A stretch of DNA of 64,000 nt from Kingella pumchi (GTDB lineage: Bacteria > Pseudomonadota > Gammaproteobacteria > Burkholderiales > Neisseriaceae): the NCBI RefSeq assembly GCF_022288825.1, contig NZ_JAKOOW010000006.1, positions 62,812 to 126,811 of the forward strand, given 5' to 3'. Position numbers and translations under genes: made by a program. Below, one piece after another: positions 37,158-45,788 of the stretch. Within the stretch, counting starts at the first letter, position 1. The number at the start of each line of letters is the position of its first letter. The notes below the pieces were generated by a model that did no database searches, was not told the DNA's origin, and saw only the letters and a list, made by a program, of their open reading frames with translations.

Positions 37158-38447
37158 ATGGGAACCGCCCCCGCAACGCAACGCAAACCCCGCCTCGGCC
37201 TGATTTGGCAGATTGTTATCGGCCTGGTGGCCGGCGGCATCATCGGCCAGTTTGCCCACCATCTGCTCGACCAAGGCGGTGGCGCCGAACAAAAAGCACA
37301 AACGCTGATCGGCATTACCGGCATTTTCGGCAGCCTGTTTGTCGGCGCGCTCAAAGGCGTGGCGCCGTTTTTGGTGTTTATTCTGGTAACCGCCGCCATC
37401 GCCAAAAACAACAGCGGCACCAAAACCAATATGCGGCCGATTCTTTTTCTCTACCTGCTCGGCACTTTCGGCGCTGCGCTGGTGGCGGTGGCGGCAGCTT
37501 TCGTCTTCCCCAGCACGCTGACGCTGGCTGACAGCAGCGCCATCGACATCGCCCCGCCCAAGGGCATCGCCGAAGTGCTGCAGTCGCTGCTGCTGAAGCT
37601 GGTGGACAATCCTTTCCACGCGCTGACCGATGCCAACTACGTCGGCATCCTGCTGTGGGCGGTGCTGCTTGGCTTTGCCCTGCGCCGCGCTTCCGACGCC
37701 ACATTGCAAGTGTTTGACGACCTTTCCCACGCCGTTTCCGCCATCGTGCGCTGGATTATCCACCTTGCCCCCATCGGCATTTTCGGCCTGGTATCGGTAA
37801 CCGCCGCCACCACCGGCTTTGGCGACATGATTAAAGAATACGGCCAGCTGCTGCTGGTGTTGGTGGGCTGTATGCTGTTTGTGGCGCTGGTGATGAACCC
37901 GCTGATCGTGTTCCTGAAAATCCGCCGCAACCCCTACCCGCTGGTGCTGCTGTGCCTGCGCGAAAGCGGCATTCCCGCATTCTTTACCCGCTCGTCTGCC
38001 GCCAATATTCCGGTCAATATGGCGCTGGCGAAAAAACTCAATCTGCACGAAGACACCTATTCGGTATCGATTCCGCTGGGCGCCACTATCAATATGGCCG
38101 GTGCGGCGATTACCATTACCGTGCTCGCGCTGGCGGCGGCGCATACCAAAGGCATCGTCGTCGATTTTCCCACCGCGCTGCTGCTGAGCCTGATCGCCAC
38201 CGTCAGCGCCTGCGGCGCCTCCGGCGTGGCCGGCGGCTCGCTGCTGCTGGTGCCGCTGGCCTGCAGCCTGTTCAATATTTCCAACGACACCGCCATGCAG
38301 GTGGTGGCCGTCGGCTACATCATCGGCGTGATTCAGGATTCCTGCGAAACCGCGCTCAATTCCTCCACCGACGTGCTGTTTACCGCCGCCGCCGACATCG
38401 CCGAAACCCGCAAGCAGACATCGGCACCGTCTGCGCCGTCGTCCTAA
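37158..38447 (+). CDS. sstT: Sodium-coupled serine/threonine transporter
   Basis: A 429-residue symporter of the DAACS (glutamate transporter) family. Eight or so hydrophobic segments are visible. The re-entrant hairpin and substrate loops show ESGIPAFFTRSSAANIPVNM, PLGATINMAGAAITITVL and DSCETALNSSTDVLFTA, which are typical of SstT. The ATG at 37158 has AAGGA upstream. A frame open from 37092 has no support. A TATACAAT lies 29-36 bp before the start. Confidence 0.94.
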   Translation: MGTAPATQRKPRLGLIWQIVIGLVAGGIIGQFAHHLLDQGGGAEQKAQTLIGITGIFGSLFVGALKGVAPFLVFILVTAAIAKNNSGTKTNMRPILFLYLLGTFGAALVAVAAAFVFPSTLTLADSSAIDIAPPKGIAEVLQSLLLKLVDNPFHALTDANYVGILLWAVLLGFALRRASDATLQVFDDLSHAVSAIVRWIIHLAPIGIFGLVSVTAATTGFGDMIKEYGQLLLVLVGCMLFVALVMNPLIVFLKIRRNPYPLVLLCLRESGIPAFFTRSSAANIPVNMALAKKLNLHEDTYSVSIPLGATINMAGAAITITVLALAAAHTKGIVVDFPTALLLSLIATVSACGASGVAGGSLLLVPLACSLFNISNDTAMQVVAVGYIIGVIQDSCETALNSSTDVLFTAAADIAETRKQTSAPSAPSS

Positions 38448-38461
38448 TTCGCGCCATACCA

Positions 38462-38496
38462 AACGCCGCCTGATGATTTTCGGGCGGCGTTTTTTG
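38462..38496 (+). terminator. Terminator of sstT
   Basis: AACGCCGCC and GGCGGCGTT form a stem followed by TTTT; it has no DUS, although several DUS copies follow at 38505-38605. Confidence 0.8.
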
Positions 38497-38633
38497 TCTG
38501 AAAAAGCAGCCTGAAAAACGGTTTTCCCGCTTTCAGGCTGCCTTTGCTTTCAAAGCCGCCAATATTTTTCAGGCTGCCTCGGTCAAATCCGCAGGCAGCC
38601 TGAAAACGATAAACGGCATCGGCCGACAACAAA

Positions 38634-39146
38634 CTACCCGCGCCGCCGTGCCGCCATAATCTTACCGATGGCGCGGCGCTGCTCTTCCGGTATCACTTCG
38701 CGGCCGAGATCAAAAAGCGGCTCTTCAATGGCGATGTGCCGGTCGTAACCGCCGGTAAAGTCCGCTAGCACCGCATTATCAAGCCCGCTGCGGCTGCCTT
38801 CAACCACCGCCAAAAGCTGGTTTTGCAAAGCCGTCCAGTTGCGGTGCAGCACAATGTGCTGGCGCTCCAGCTCCTCCACCTGCTCACGCGCCTCAGGCGC
38901 ATAACGCAGCAGCGTAGGGAAAAAGTCCTGCTCCTCATCGTCGTGGTGCAGCGGCGCGGCCTGGTTGAAATAAGTGCGTATTTGCGTAACCGCCTGGCGC
39001 ACGGCATCGTTGCAGCCGTGTTCGGCCAGATAGTCCGGCAGCATCTGCAGCTGCCCGCAAAAACGTTTGACCTTGCCGTGGCAGGCGTAAAGCATGTCGA
39101 TGGGTTCGTCCCACGTAGCGGCTTTCTGTGTGCCGAGATTCAGCAT
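38634..39146 (-). CDS. Hemerythrin HHE domain protein
   Basis: A 170-residue helical protein with the hemerythrin-like HHE fold that holds a non-haem di-iron centre. Likely ligands are H21 (YACHGKVKRF), HH in APLHHDDEEQDFFP, H in ERQHIVLHRNW, and H and E in GYDRHIAIEEPLFDLG. Such proteins bind oxygen or NO or help repair iron-sulfur clusters. The ATG at 39146 has TAGGAAACAG upstream. The gene is divergent from pilC. Confidence 0.88.
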   Translation of the reverse strand: MLNLGTQKAATWDEPIDMLYACHGKVKRFCGQLQMLPDYLAEHGCNDAVRQAVTQIRTYFNQAAPLHHDDEEQDFFPTLLRYAPEAREQVEELERQHIVLHRNWTALQNQLLAVVEGSRSGLDNAVLADFTGGYDRHIAIEEPLFDLGREVIPEEQRRAIGKIMAARRRG

Positions 39147-39486
39147 ATCTGTTTCCTAAAAATTAAATTCTGACGTTACAGGGTTAAATGAAATTAAATT
39201 ACAACAAAATACCCGCACCAATACGAAAAATAACCGGCATTCGGACAATTTTGCAAACATCCCTCAAACAGCCGGAGCGTTCACAAACTCTCACAAATAA
39301 AATTTTACAAAAAATCCTTTTGCCCGTAAGCAAATGTAGTAGAATTATCCACGCAAAACCAAAACACTACAAAACCTTAATAATTTCTTAAATTTGGTAT
39401 GGTTTTTGCTTGATTTTATCCTTAATCCAAGCACTCGCTTACCCATAATGCCGAGAAAGCAAATTCAAAACTTCAAGGAGTATAAA
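39147..39486. other. AT-rich region between the hemerythrin gene and pilC
   Basis: A 340-bp gap with much lower GC than the flanks and no DUS. TAGAAT at 39340-39345 is a possible -10 box for pilC but has no well-spaced -35 box. No gene is supported here. Confidence 0.4.
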
Positions 39487-42400
39487 ATGAAAACCGGACG
39501 GAAGCCCAGAGCAACTTCCTTGCGAATCAAGCCCATCTGCCAGGCGGTATTGGCGGCAGCAATGACCGTCGGCAGCGTATCCCAAGTTTACGGTATCGTA
39601 ATTTCTGAGGACTTTACCCAGCCTAATACCACGCAAAAATGGCTGATGCCAACTCCGGGCAGCGGTCACTGGGCTGGACACTTGCGCCGAGATATCCGCA
39701 ACCCTCAAGACTATATTCGCAATGCTGCCTGTTTAACAGCCAATGACGGCTCGCCGGTACAAGCAGGGAAGCTCCCCCGTTGCCAGGGAGCTAGTGATGC
39801 TGCTGGCAAAGGTGCTCTTCGTCTGACTCCTGCACAGATACAACGTGTGGGCGGCATTGTGTCCGACTTTGATTTCGCAACCAATGAGGGCGTAGATATT
39901 ACCTTTACCACCTATACATGGGGGGGTAACGGTGCAGACGGCATGACCTTCTTTCTTTCCGATGCCGCCCGCCCACCGACACTTGGTGCCAGTGGTGGTT
40001 CACTCGGTTACTCCTGCTCCAACGTCAACCCGATTTTCAGCGGCGTAGATGGCGGTTATATGGCCATCGGTATTGATGAATGGGGCAACTTTGTAAATGG
40101 TGTTGGTGATAATACCAATACTGGCCCCGGATTCCGTAAAAACACAATCGGTATTCGCGGTAAAGGTATCCTAAATTTCGACTATTTTTCCAATCCCGAT
40201 GGTTTCTTGGCAGATTACTGGCGTAAGAATCGCTGGGGTAGCGTGCCGAGCAATGCCAAAAATTCATGGAGACAATCTTGGAACGGTCAAGCTGGGCAAG
40301 ACAGATTCCGCGACATCTGTAAAAGCGGAAAATTTGATATTGATCGCCAATGGACGGGAAGCAGGCGTACGGAAACCCTTTCAACCACTCTTCCTGAGAC
40401 CAATCCTAACCACTTAAGCAACTACAAATACATTACCCATAAAACCCTTAACTTTCCACTAGATACCAAAAACGTACGCAGTAGAGACCAAGCAGTACCC
40501 ATGCTCTACCGCATCCGCATTACCAAGGACGGCAAAGCCAATGTTTGGTATAGCCGTAATGGTGGCACTTATCAGCCGGTTTTGCTTGATTACGATGTAG
40601 TAACCAATAACGGGGCGCTACCTGCCAAATTCCGCTTTGGCTTCATGGGTGCGACCGGCGGTGCCCACAATAACCACGAAGTAACCTGCTTTAGGGCAGC
40701 ACCAGCCAGCTTGTCCGACGGTAGTGCTGAAGTCAATACACCTGATTCGAAAATCGTCTCTGAATCTCAGGTTTACCTAACCTTTTATAACTCCCTTAAT
40801 TGGACCGGTAGTGTAGTTGCGCAAAATATTGTTAAAACTCCAGATGGGAAATACCATGTAGACGGGAAAGTCAACTGGGATGCTAGTTGCGGCCTTACTG
40901 GCGGCGTATGCGAACGCAGGGAAAACAGATTATTTACTGCCCAAAATGATAGAAAATTCTTTACTTCCAGCAATGGAACTGGAGTTAGCCTGACTTGGGG
41001 GAACTTGTCTTCTCAGCAACAAAGCAGCTTGAAAGGAAGTGAAAACGACACAATAGGCCAACAACGCTTGGCTTATCTGAAAGGCGACCGCTCCCAAGAG
41101 GCAGTAAGCGTCGGAGTAGGTCAGTTCCGCCCGCGCAAAAGCGTACTGGGCGATATCATCAATTCCAGTCCGGTTTGGGTAGGCTACCCTGCAACCCAAA
41201 ATTACCAGAAAGGCGAATGGAAAGACGCCCGCAACCCTGCTGCGGCCATGCCCGAACGCACCGGCCAGTCTTACCAAGACTACGCAACAGCCAACGCCCG
41301 CCGCCTGAACGTTGTGTATGCCGGTTCCAATGATGGTTTCCTGCACGGTTTTGCAGCCGGCTCTTACTCCGCACCCAAGCAGTTTGACAATACTGACAAC
41401 ACCGGTAAGGAAGTCTTTGCCTATATGCCCGGATCCGTACTGTCCCGCATGCACAACCCCAGCAAACCTGCTTTGGATTTCTTTAACGAACGCTACGCCC
41501 ACAACTTCCATAACGATGCGGCAGCAGGAACCGGCGATGTATTCTATAACGGCAAATGGCACACTTGGATTATGAGTGGCTTGGGTGCCGGCGGCAATAC
41601 TGTGTACGCTTTGGACGTTACCGATCCGGAAACCTTTAGCGAACAAAATGTTGTTGGCGAATGGTCTTTTGACGCCAACGATCCCGTTTGGAGAAACTTG
41701 GGTAATACCTATGGCACGCCCGTGTTCGGCCGTTTCCACGACGGCAACTGGGGCGCCGTATTCGGTAACGGCTGGTGCTCGACTACCGATGCCGCCAACG
41801 GCAACTGCACCGCAAGCGGGGGGGCTGCCGGTATTTATGTGATGTCGATCGACCAGACAAGCGGCAGACCCTCATTCCGCTTCATCAGCACTGGAGAGAG
41901 CGGCACACCCAACGATCCCAACGGCATTGCCCATGTTACCCCCGTTGATTTAGACGGTGACCGTATCTACGACTATGCCTATGCTGGCGACCTGAAAGGC
42001 AATGTGTGGCGCTTCGACCTGACCGATACCCAAGGTTCTTCTTGGGCAACGAAGCAACCGCAGAAAATCTTCACTACGCAATCAGGCCAGCCGATTTCCA
42101 CCAAAATCGTAGTTTCCCGTGCGGAAAAAGGCAATCGTGGTGACGTACTGCTCAACTTTGGTACCGGTTTGCGTAAAGTTGGCTATACCGATGAAGCAAC
42201 TACCTATGCCACAGGCACGCAAAGCATCTACGGCTTGCGCGACAGACAGGCAGCCGCTTTCCCGAACGGTGGCGGCACTACTGCTGCACAAATTAACGGC
42301 CGTACCAGATTGCAGCAACATAGGGTAACCGATAGATCCAAAGGCACGCTGAGCAACGACAAAGTCAATTGGACCAATTACGACGGTTGGTATATGGATT

Positions 42401-42813
42401 TGGAAACCGTTAATCTTGGCCTGGATGACAAAGGCAAGCCCAACATCCAGTATGAGCAAGTTATTTACAATCCCTATTTGGATCAGGGTAAATACTTTAT
42501 CGTAAATACCTTTATTAACGGTAGCAGCCCGATTTTGACCTGTACCGAAACACAAGTTACCGGTTATACCTATCCGTTTGAGACTACTACAGGTTCCGTG
42601 GTTCGCGGTTTCTTCGATAAGAATACCGAAAATACAACCAAACGTTCTCAATATAACGCGATTGGTTCACCGCAACTGCTTAGAACCGTTGACGGGAAAA
42701 TTTGGCTGCTGTCCAAAGACTCCGGCGGTAATGTCCGCCTGGATGAAGTATTCCTTCCTTCAGAACTGGGCACTTACAAAATCCGTCGACTTTCTTGGCG
42801 TGAAATCTATTAA
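39487..42813 (+). CDS. pilC: Type IV pilus tip adhesin PilC/PilY1 with N-terminal lectin-like domain
   Basis: An 1108-residue exported protein needed in related bacteria for pilus assembly, adhesion and DNA uptake. The N terminus up to about residue 38 (TSLRIKPICQAVLAAAMTVG) is signal-like. Residues ~125-230 resemble an L-type lectin domain (DFDFATNEGVDITF, GADGMTFFLSDA). The C-terminal half is the PilY1 beta-propeller with NVVYAGSNDGFLHGFAAG, MSGLGAGGNTVYALDVTDP and a calcium loop D821-L-D-G-D-R-I-Y-D829. The ATG at 39487 has AAGGAG upstream. The gene has lower GC than its neighbours and contains two runs of seven G (39920-39926, 41818-41824). Confidence 0.93.
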   Translation: MKTGRKPRATSLRIKPICQAVLAAAMTVGSVSQVYGIVISEDFTQPNTTQKWLMPTPGSGHWAGHLRRDIRNPQDYIRNAACLTANDGSPVQAGKLPRCQGASDAAGKGALRLTPAQIQRVGGIVSDFDFATNEGVDITFTTYTWGGNGADGMTFFLSDAARPPTLGASGGSLGYSCSNVNPIFSGVDGGYMAIGIDEWGNFVNGVGDNTNTGPGFRKNTIGIRGKGILNFDYFSNPDGFLADYWRKNRWGSVPSNAKNSWRQSWNGQAGQDRFRDICKSGKFDIDRQWTGSRRTETLSTTLPETNPNHLSNYKYITHKTLNFPLDTKNVRSRDQAVPMLYRIRITKDGKANVWYSRNGGTYQPVLLDYDVVTNNGALPAKFRFGFMGATGGAHNNHEVTCFRAAPASLSDGSAEVNTPDSKIVSESQVYLTFYNSLNWTGSVVAQNIVKTPDGKYHVDGKVNWDASCGLTGGVCERRENRLFTAQNDRKFFTSSNGTGVSLTWGNLSSQQQSSLKGSENDTIGQQRLAYLKGDRSQEAVSVGVGQFRPRKSVLGDIINSSPVWVGYPATQNYQKGEWKDARNPAAAMPERTGQSYQDYATANARRLNVVYAGSNDGFLHGFAAGSYSAPKQFDNTDNTGKEVFAYMPGSVLSRMHNPSKPALDFFNERYAHNFHNDAAAGTGDVFYNGKWHTWIMSGLGAGGNTVYALDVTDPETFSEQNVVGEWSFDANDPVWRNLGNTYGTPVFGRFHDGNWGAVFGNGWCSTTDAANGNCTASGGAAGIYVMSIDQTSGRPSFRFISTGESGTPNDPNGIAHVTPVDLDGDRIYDYAYAGDLKGNVWRFDLTDTQGSSWATKQPQKIFTTQSGQPISTKIVVSRAEKGNRGDVLLNFGTGLRKVGYTDEATTYATGTQSIYGLRDRQAAAFPNGGGTTAAQINGRTRLQQHRVTDRSKGTLSNDKVNWTNYDGWYMDLETVNLGLDDKGKPNIQYEQVIYNPYLDQGKYFIVNTFINGSSPILTCTETQVTGYTYPFETTTGSVVRGFFDKNTENTTKRSQYNAIGSPQLLRTVDGKIWLLSKDSGGNVRLDEVFLPSELGTYKIRRLSWREIY

Positions 42814-42824
42814 TTTAGATTGAT

Positions 42825-42862
42825 AAAAGGCCGGACTGACAAACAGTCCGGCCTTTTCTTTT
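42825..42862 (+). terminator. Terminator of pilC
   Basis: AAAAGGCCGGACTG and CAGTCCGGCCTTTTCTTTT form a 14-bp stem with a 5-base loop and a T-rich tail. Confidence 0.9.
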
Positions 42863-42922
42863 GGCACAATTTATCTTTGGATTCCCCGAGCATTCCCATC
42901 CCAACAAACCGCTGCTTGGCGA

Positions 42923-42928
42923 TATAAT
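42923..42928 (+). promoter_or_regulatory. Candidate -10 box of rng
   Basis: A consensus TATAAT about 140 bp before the rng ATG; no clear -35 box. Confidence 0.3.
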
Positions 42929-43067
42929 CGTGCCCTGCCTTTTGCTGAGGCAGCAAGCAGTTTTTCGCCATAAAACCTAGCTATTCAGGCAGCCTGAAAA
43001 TATTTTGCAGACGCCGTATAAAACCCTGCGGCGTGTGCAAAGTATTTTTATCTTTTGGAATTTTACC

Positions 43068-44564
43068 ATGTCCTTCGAAACCATACCCCTGCCCAAAGAC
43101 ATCGTCCGTCCGCCGGAAACTGTGCTGGTAAACATCACGCCGCAGGAAACGCGCGTGGCGCTTTTGGAAGAAAACGACATCTGCGAACTGCACATCGAGC
43201 GCAACAGCGGTTACGGTCTGGTCGGCAATATTTATTTAGGCGTTGTCCGCCGCGTGCTGCCGGGCATGCAGAGCGCTTTTATCGACATCGGGCTGGAGCG
43301 TGCGGCCTTTTTGCACATTATGGACTTGCTCGAACAGCGCCAGAATCCGGCTGCCGACCAACGCATCGAACAGATGCTGTTTGAAGGGCAGACTATTCTG
43401 GTGCAGGTCATCAAAGATCCCATCAACAGCAAAGGCGCGCGCCTGTCCACGCAGATTTCGCTGGCGGGGCGCTTTTTGGTGCATCTGCCGCAAGACGAGC
43501 ACATCGGCGTTTCCCAGCGTATCGACAACGAGAACGAACGCAACAGCCTGCGCGAGCGGCTCGACCGCCTGCTACCGGCCGATTCCTGCCACGGCTACAT
43601 CATCCGCACCAGCGCCGAAACCGCCAGCGATGCCGAACTGCAGGCTGACATCGACTATCTGACCAAAGTCTGGAGCGACATCCGCAGCAAAGCGAAAACC
43701 AGCCCGCCCGAAAGCCTGCTCTACCGCGACCTGCCGCTCAGCCTGCGCGTGCTGCGCGATATGTTCAACGACAACACTCGCGCCATCTACGTCGATTCGC
43801 GCAGCAATTACGACTGCATGGCCGATTTCTGCCGTCAATACGTCCAGGGCGCCACCTCCAAACTGCAATTATTTACCGGCGAGCGGCCGCTGTTTGAAAC
43901 ATACGGCGTCGAAGCCGAGATCAACCGCTCGCTGCAGCCGCGCGTCAATCTCAATTTCGGCAGCTATCTGATTATCGAAGCCACCGAAGCGATGACCACC
44001 ATAGACGTCAACACCGGCGGTTTCGTCGGCGCGCGCAATTTTGACGAAACCGTGTTCAAAACCAATCTTGAAGCCTGCCACGCCATCGCCCGCGAGCTGC
44101 GTCTGCGCAATCTCGGCGGCATCATCATCATCGACTTTATCGACATGAATCAGCCCGAGCACCGCGAAGCCGTGCTGCAAGAGCTGGCCAAAGCGCTCAG
44201 TTTCGACCGCACCCGCGTGACCCTCAACGGCTTCACCAGCCTCGGCCTGGTCGAACTCACCCGCAAGCGCACCCGCGAAAACCTCAACCACGTATTGTGC
44301 GAAGCCTGCCCCGTCTGCCAGGGGCGCGGCCACCTGAAAACCGCGCAGACCGTGTGTTACGAAATCCAGCGCGAAATCGTCCGCGAAAGCCGCCGCTTCG
44401 ACATGAAAGAATTCCGCATCATCGCCTCCTCCGAAGTTATCGACCTGTTTTTAGACGAAGAATCGCAGTCGCTTGCCATGCTGATCGACTTTATCGGCAA
44501 ACCGATATCCCTGTCCGTCGAAGGCAGCTATTCGCAGGAACAATACGACATCGTCCTTATCTGA
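43068..44564 (+). CDS. rng: Ribonuclease G
   Basis: A 498-residue endoribonuclease of the RNase E/G family that matures the 5' end of 16S rRNA and takes part in mRNA decay. The S1 domain comprises GNIYLGVVRRVLPGMQSAFIDIG. The catalytic acidic residues lie in TTIDVNTGGFVG and IIIIDFIDMNQ. The zinc-link is visible in CEACPVCQGRGHLKT. The length and lack of a long C-terminal scaffold fit RNase G rather than RNase E. The ATG at 43068 was chosen on length. Confidence 0.95.
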   Translation: MSFETIPLPKDIVRPPETVLVNITPQETRVALLEENDICELHIERNSGYGLVGNIYLGVVRRVLPGMQSAFIDIGLERAAFLHIMDLLEQRQNPAADQRIEQMLFEGQTILVQVIKDPINSKGARLSTQISLAGRFLVHLPQDEHIGVSQRIDNENERNSLRERLDRLLPADSCHGYIIRTSAETASDAELQADIDYLTKVWSDIRSKAKTSPPESLLYRDLPLSLRVLRDMFNDNTRAIYVDSRSNYDCMADFCRQYVQGATSKLQLFTGERPLFETYGVEAEINRSLQPRVNLNFGSYLIIEATEAMTTIDVNTGGFVGARNFDETVFKTNLEACHAIARELRLRNLGGIIIIDFIDMNQPEHREAVLQELAKALSFDRTRVTLNGFTSLGLVELTRKRTRENLNHVLCEACPVCQGRGHLKTAQTVCYEIQREIVRESRRFDMKEFRIIASSEVIDLFLDEESQSLAMLIDFIGKPISLSVEGSYSQEQYDIVLI

Positions 44565-44641
44565 ACCGTTTTCAGGCTGCCCAAGTCGCATCTCCCCACC
44601 CCAAAGGCAGCCTGAAAACAAACGGCAAAGGCAGAGCAAAC

Positions 44642-45319
44642 GTGAACCAAATCCCCCTGGACTTCGGCATCCCCGCCGCCTACCCCGAATTCGACAAATT
44701 CCTCGGCCGCGCCAATGCCGAACTGATCCACACCCTGCGGCAGAAGCACGAACCCTTCGTTTACATCTGGGGGCCGCCCGGCTGCGGCAAAAGCCACATC
44801 CTCCAAGCCTGGAGCGGACAAGCCGCCGCCGACGGCAGCACCGCCCGCTACAGCGACGACGGCAACCTCAGCCCCGACGACGAAGCCGACGCGCTGGCCG
44901 TGGACAACGTCCAAACCCTCACCCCCGCCGCCCAAACCGCCCTGTTCGACATTTTCAACCACATGCGCAACAGCGGCCACGGCCGCCTTTTGCTCGCCGC
45001 CGACGTCCCGCCCGCCGCCCTGCCCCTGCGCGAAGACTTGCGCACACGCATGGGCTACTGCCTGGTTTACGAAGTCAAACCACTGGGCAGCGGCGAAAAA
45101 ATCGCCGCCCTCACCCACATGGCCGCCGCCCGCAGCCTGAAAATCGACCCGCAGATTTTCCACTACCTGCTCGACCACTGGCACCGCGACATGGACAGCC
45201 TCGTCGCCATGTTCAACGATCTGGCCGACTACTCCATCACCCTCAAACGCCCCATCACCCTACCCCTGCTGCGCCAGCTTTTGAAACAGCAGGAGCACGG
45301 CCCGGAATCTCAAACATAA
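44642..45319 (+). CDS. hda: DnaA regulatory inactivator Hda
   Basis: A 225-residue AAA+ protein related to DnaA domain III that, with the beta clamp, promotes hydrolysis of DnaA-bound ATP. The N terminus NQIPLDFG carries the clamp-binding sequence QIPLDF. Walker A is YIWGPPGCGKSHIL; the Walker B region is ADALAVDNVQTLT. The sensor and lid region shows LREDLRTRMGYCLVYEV. The start is a GTG at 44642 after a weak ribosome-binding site. A weak terminator follows at about 45321-45359. Confidence 0.9.
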   Translation: MNQIPLDFGIPAAYPEFDKFLGRANAELIHTLRQKHEPFVYIWGPPGCGKSHILQAWSGQAAADGSTARYSDDGNLSPDDEADALAVDNVQTLTPAAQTALFDIFNHMRNSGHGRLLLAADVPPAALPLREDLRTRMGYCLVYEVKPLGSGEKIAALTHMAAARSLKIDPQIFHYLLDHWHRDMDSLVAMFNDLADYSITLKRPITLPLLRQLLKQQEHGPESQT

Positions 45320-45399
45320 AAAAACGCCTTCCGAAGCAGCAGCGCCGAAAGACGTTTTTCAGGCAGCCTGAAAGCCGCCCCGGCGCAAACCGCGCCCGC

Positions 45400-45430
45400 A
45401 AAAAAAAGGTGTGGAGTTATCGTCCACACC
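45400..45430 (-). terminator. Rho-independent terminator of the predicted small RNA
   Basis: On the minus strand GGTGTGGA and TCCACACC form an 8-bp stem with a 7-base loop, followed by eight T. It has no DUS and faces away from hda and pdxJ, so neither gene explains it. Confidence 0.85.
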
Positions 45431-45508
45431 AAAACACACACACATCAAGAGGAAACCTTGAACAGATGGATTACATCTATCAATCAAATGCTGCCTGCAT
45501 CTGAATTG
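45400..45508 (-). ncRNA. Predicted FNR-dependent small RNA (AniS/FnrS-like)
   Basis: A transcript of about 108 nt is predicted on the minus strand, from a start near 45508 to the T8 terminator at 45400. An FNR-type promoter lies directly upstream. No plausible protein start with a ribosome-binding site exists in it. The central part contains GGTTTCCTCTTGATG, which is complementary to Shine-Dalgarno-like AAGAGGAAA, and then a TGTGTGTG stretch, both probably unpaired and available for mRNA pairing. The layout matches Hfq-dependent, anaerobically induced RNAs such as E. coli FnrS and meningococcal AniS. I cannot confirm sequence homology. Confidence 0.7.
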
Positions 45509-45514
45509 ATAGCC

Positions 45515-45555
45515 ATTATAAGCGGGCGGGCGGAAACGGCTTTGATACAAGTCAA
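45515..45555 (-). promoter_or_regulatory. FNR-type class II promoter of the predicted small RNA
   Basis: On the minus strand TTGACTTGTATCAA (45555-45542; 9 of 10 bases of the FNR consensus) is followed after 21 bp by TATAAT (45520-45515). The spacing is the same as at the copper chaperone promoter (31736-31776). Confidence 0.75.
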
Positions 45556-45788
45556 TCTTTGCCGCAGATTCGGTATTTTCCCGGCAAAACAATCATAAGC
45601 GATTGTTTCAAAAAGGTTCAAAATCGAGACACCACTCAAAAAAACTGCGGCATGACTGGCGCAGGCAAAGCTGCTACACTTCCCGCCGCTGCCAAAGGGC
45701 GCCATCTGCCGTATTTTCAGGCTGCTTTCGGCTGGTTTTTTCCGCCGGAACCACCGGCCGCCGTTTTATCAAACCCTAAGGAACCACC

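Noticed and set aside
36171..38462. A 763-codon open frame on the minus strand opposite thiB and sstT
   Set aside because: It lies antisense to two well-supported genes, is low-complexity and His/Gln/Gly-rich, and has no recognisable domain. Long shadow frames are expected in GC-rich DNA.
45359..45592. A 77-codon minus-strand frame at the small RNA locus
   Set aside because: Its start lies upstream of the predicted promoter, there is no ribosome-binding site, and its end is a DUS; the small RNA explains the signals better.
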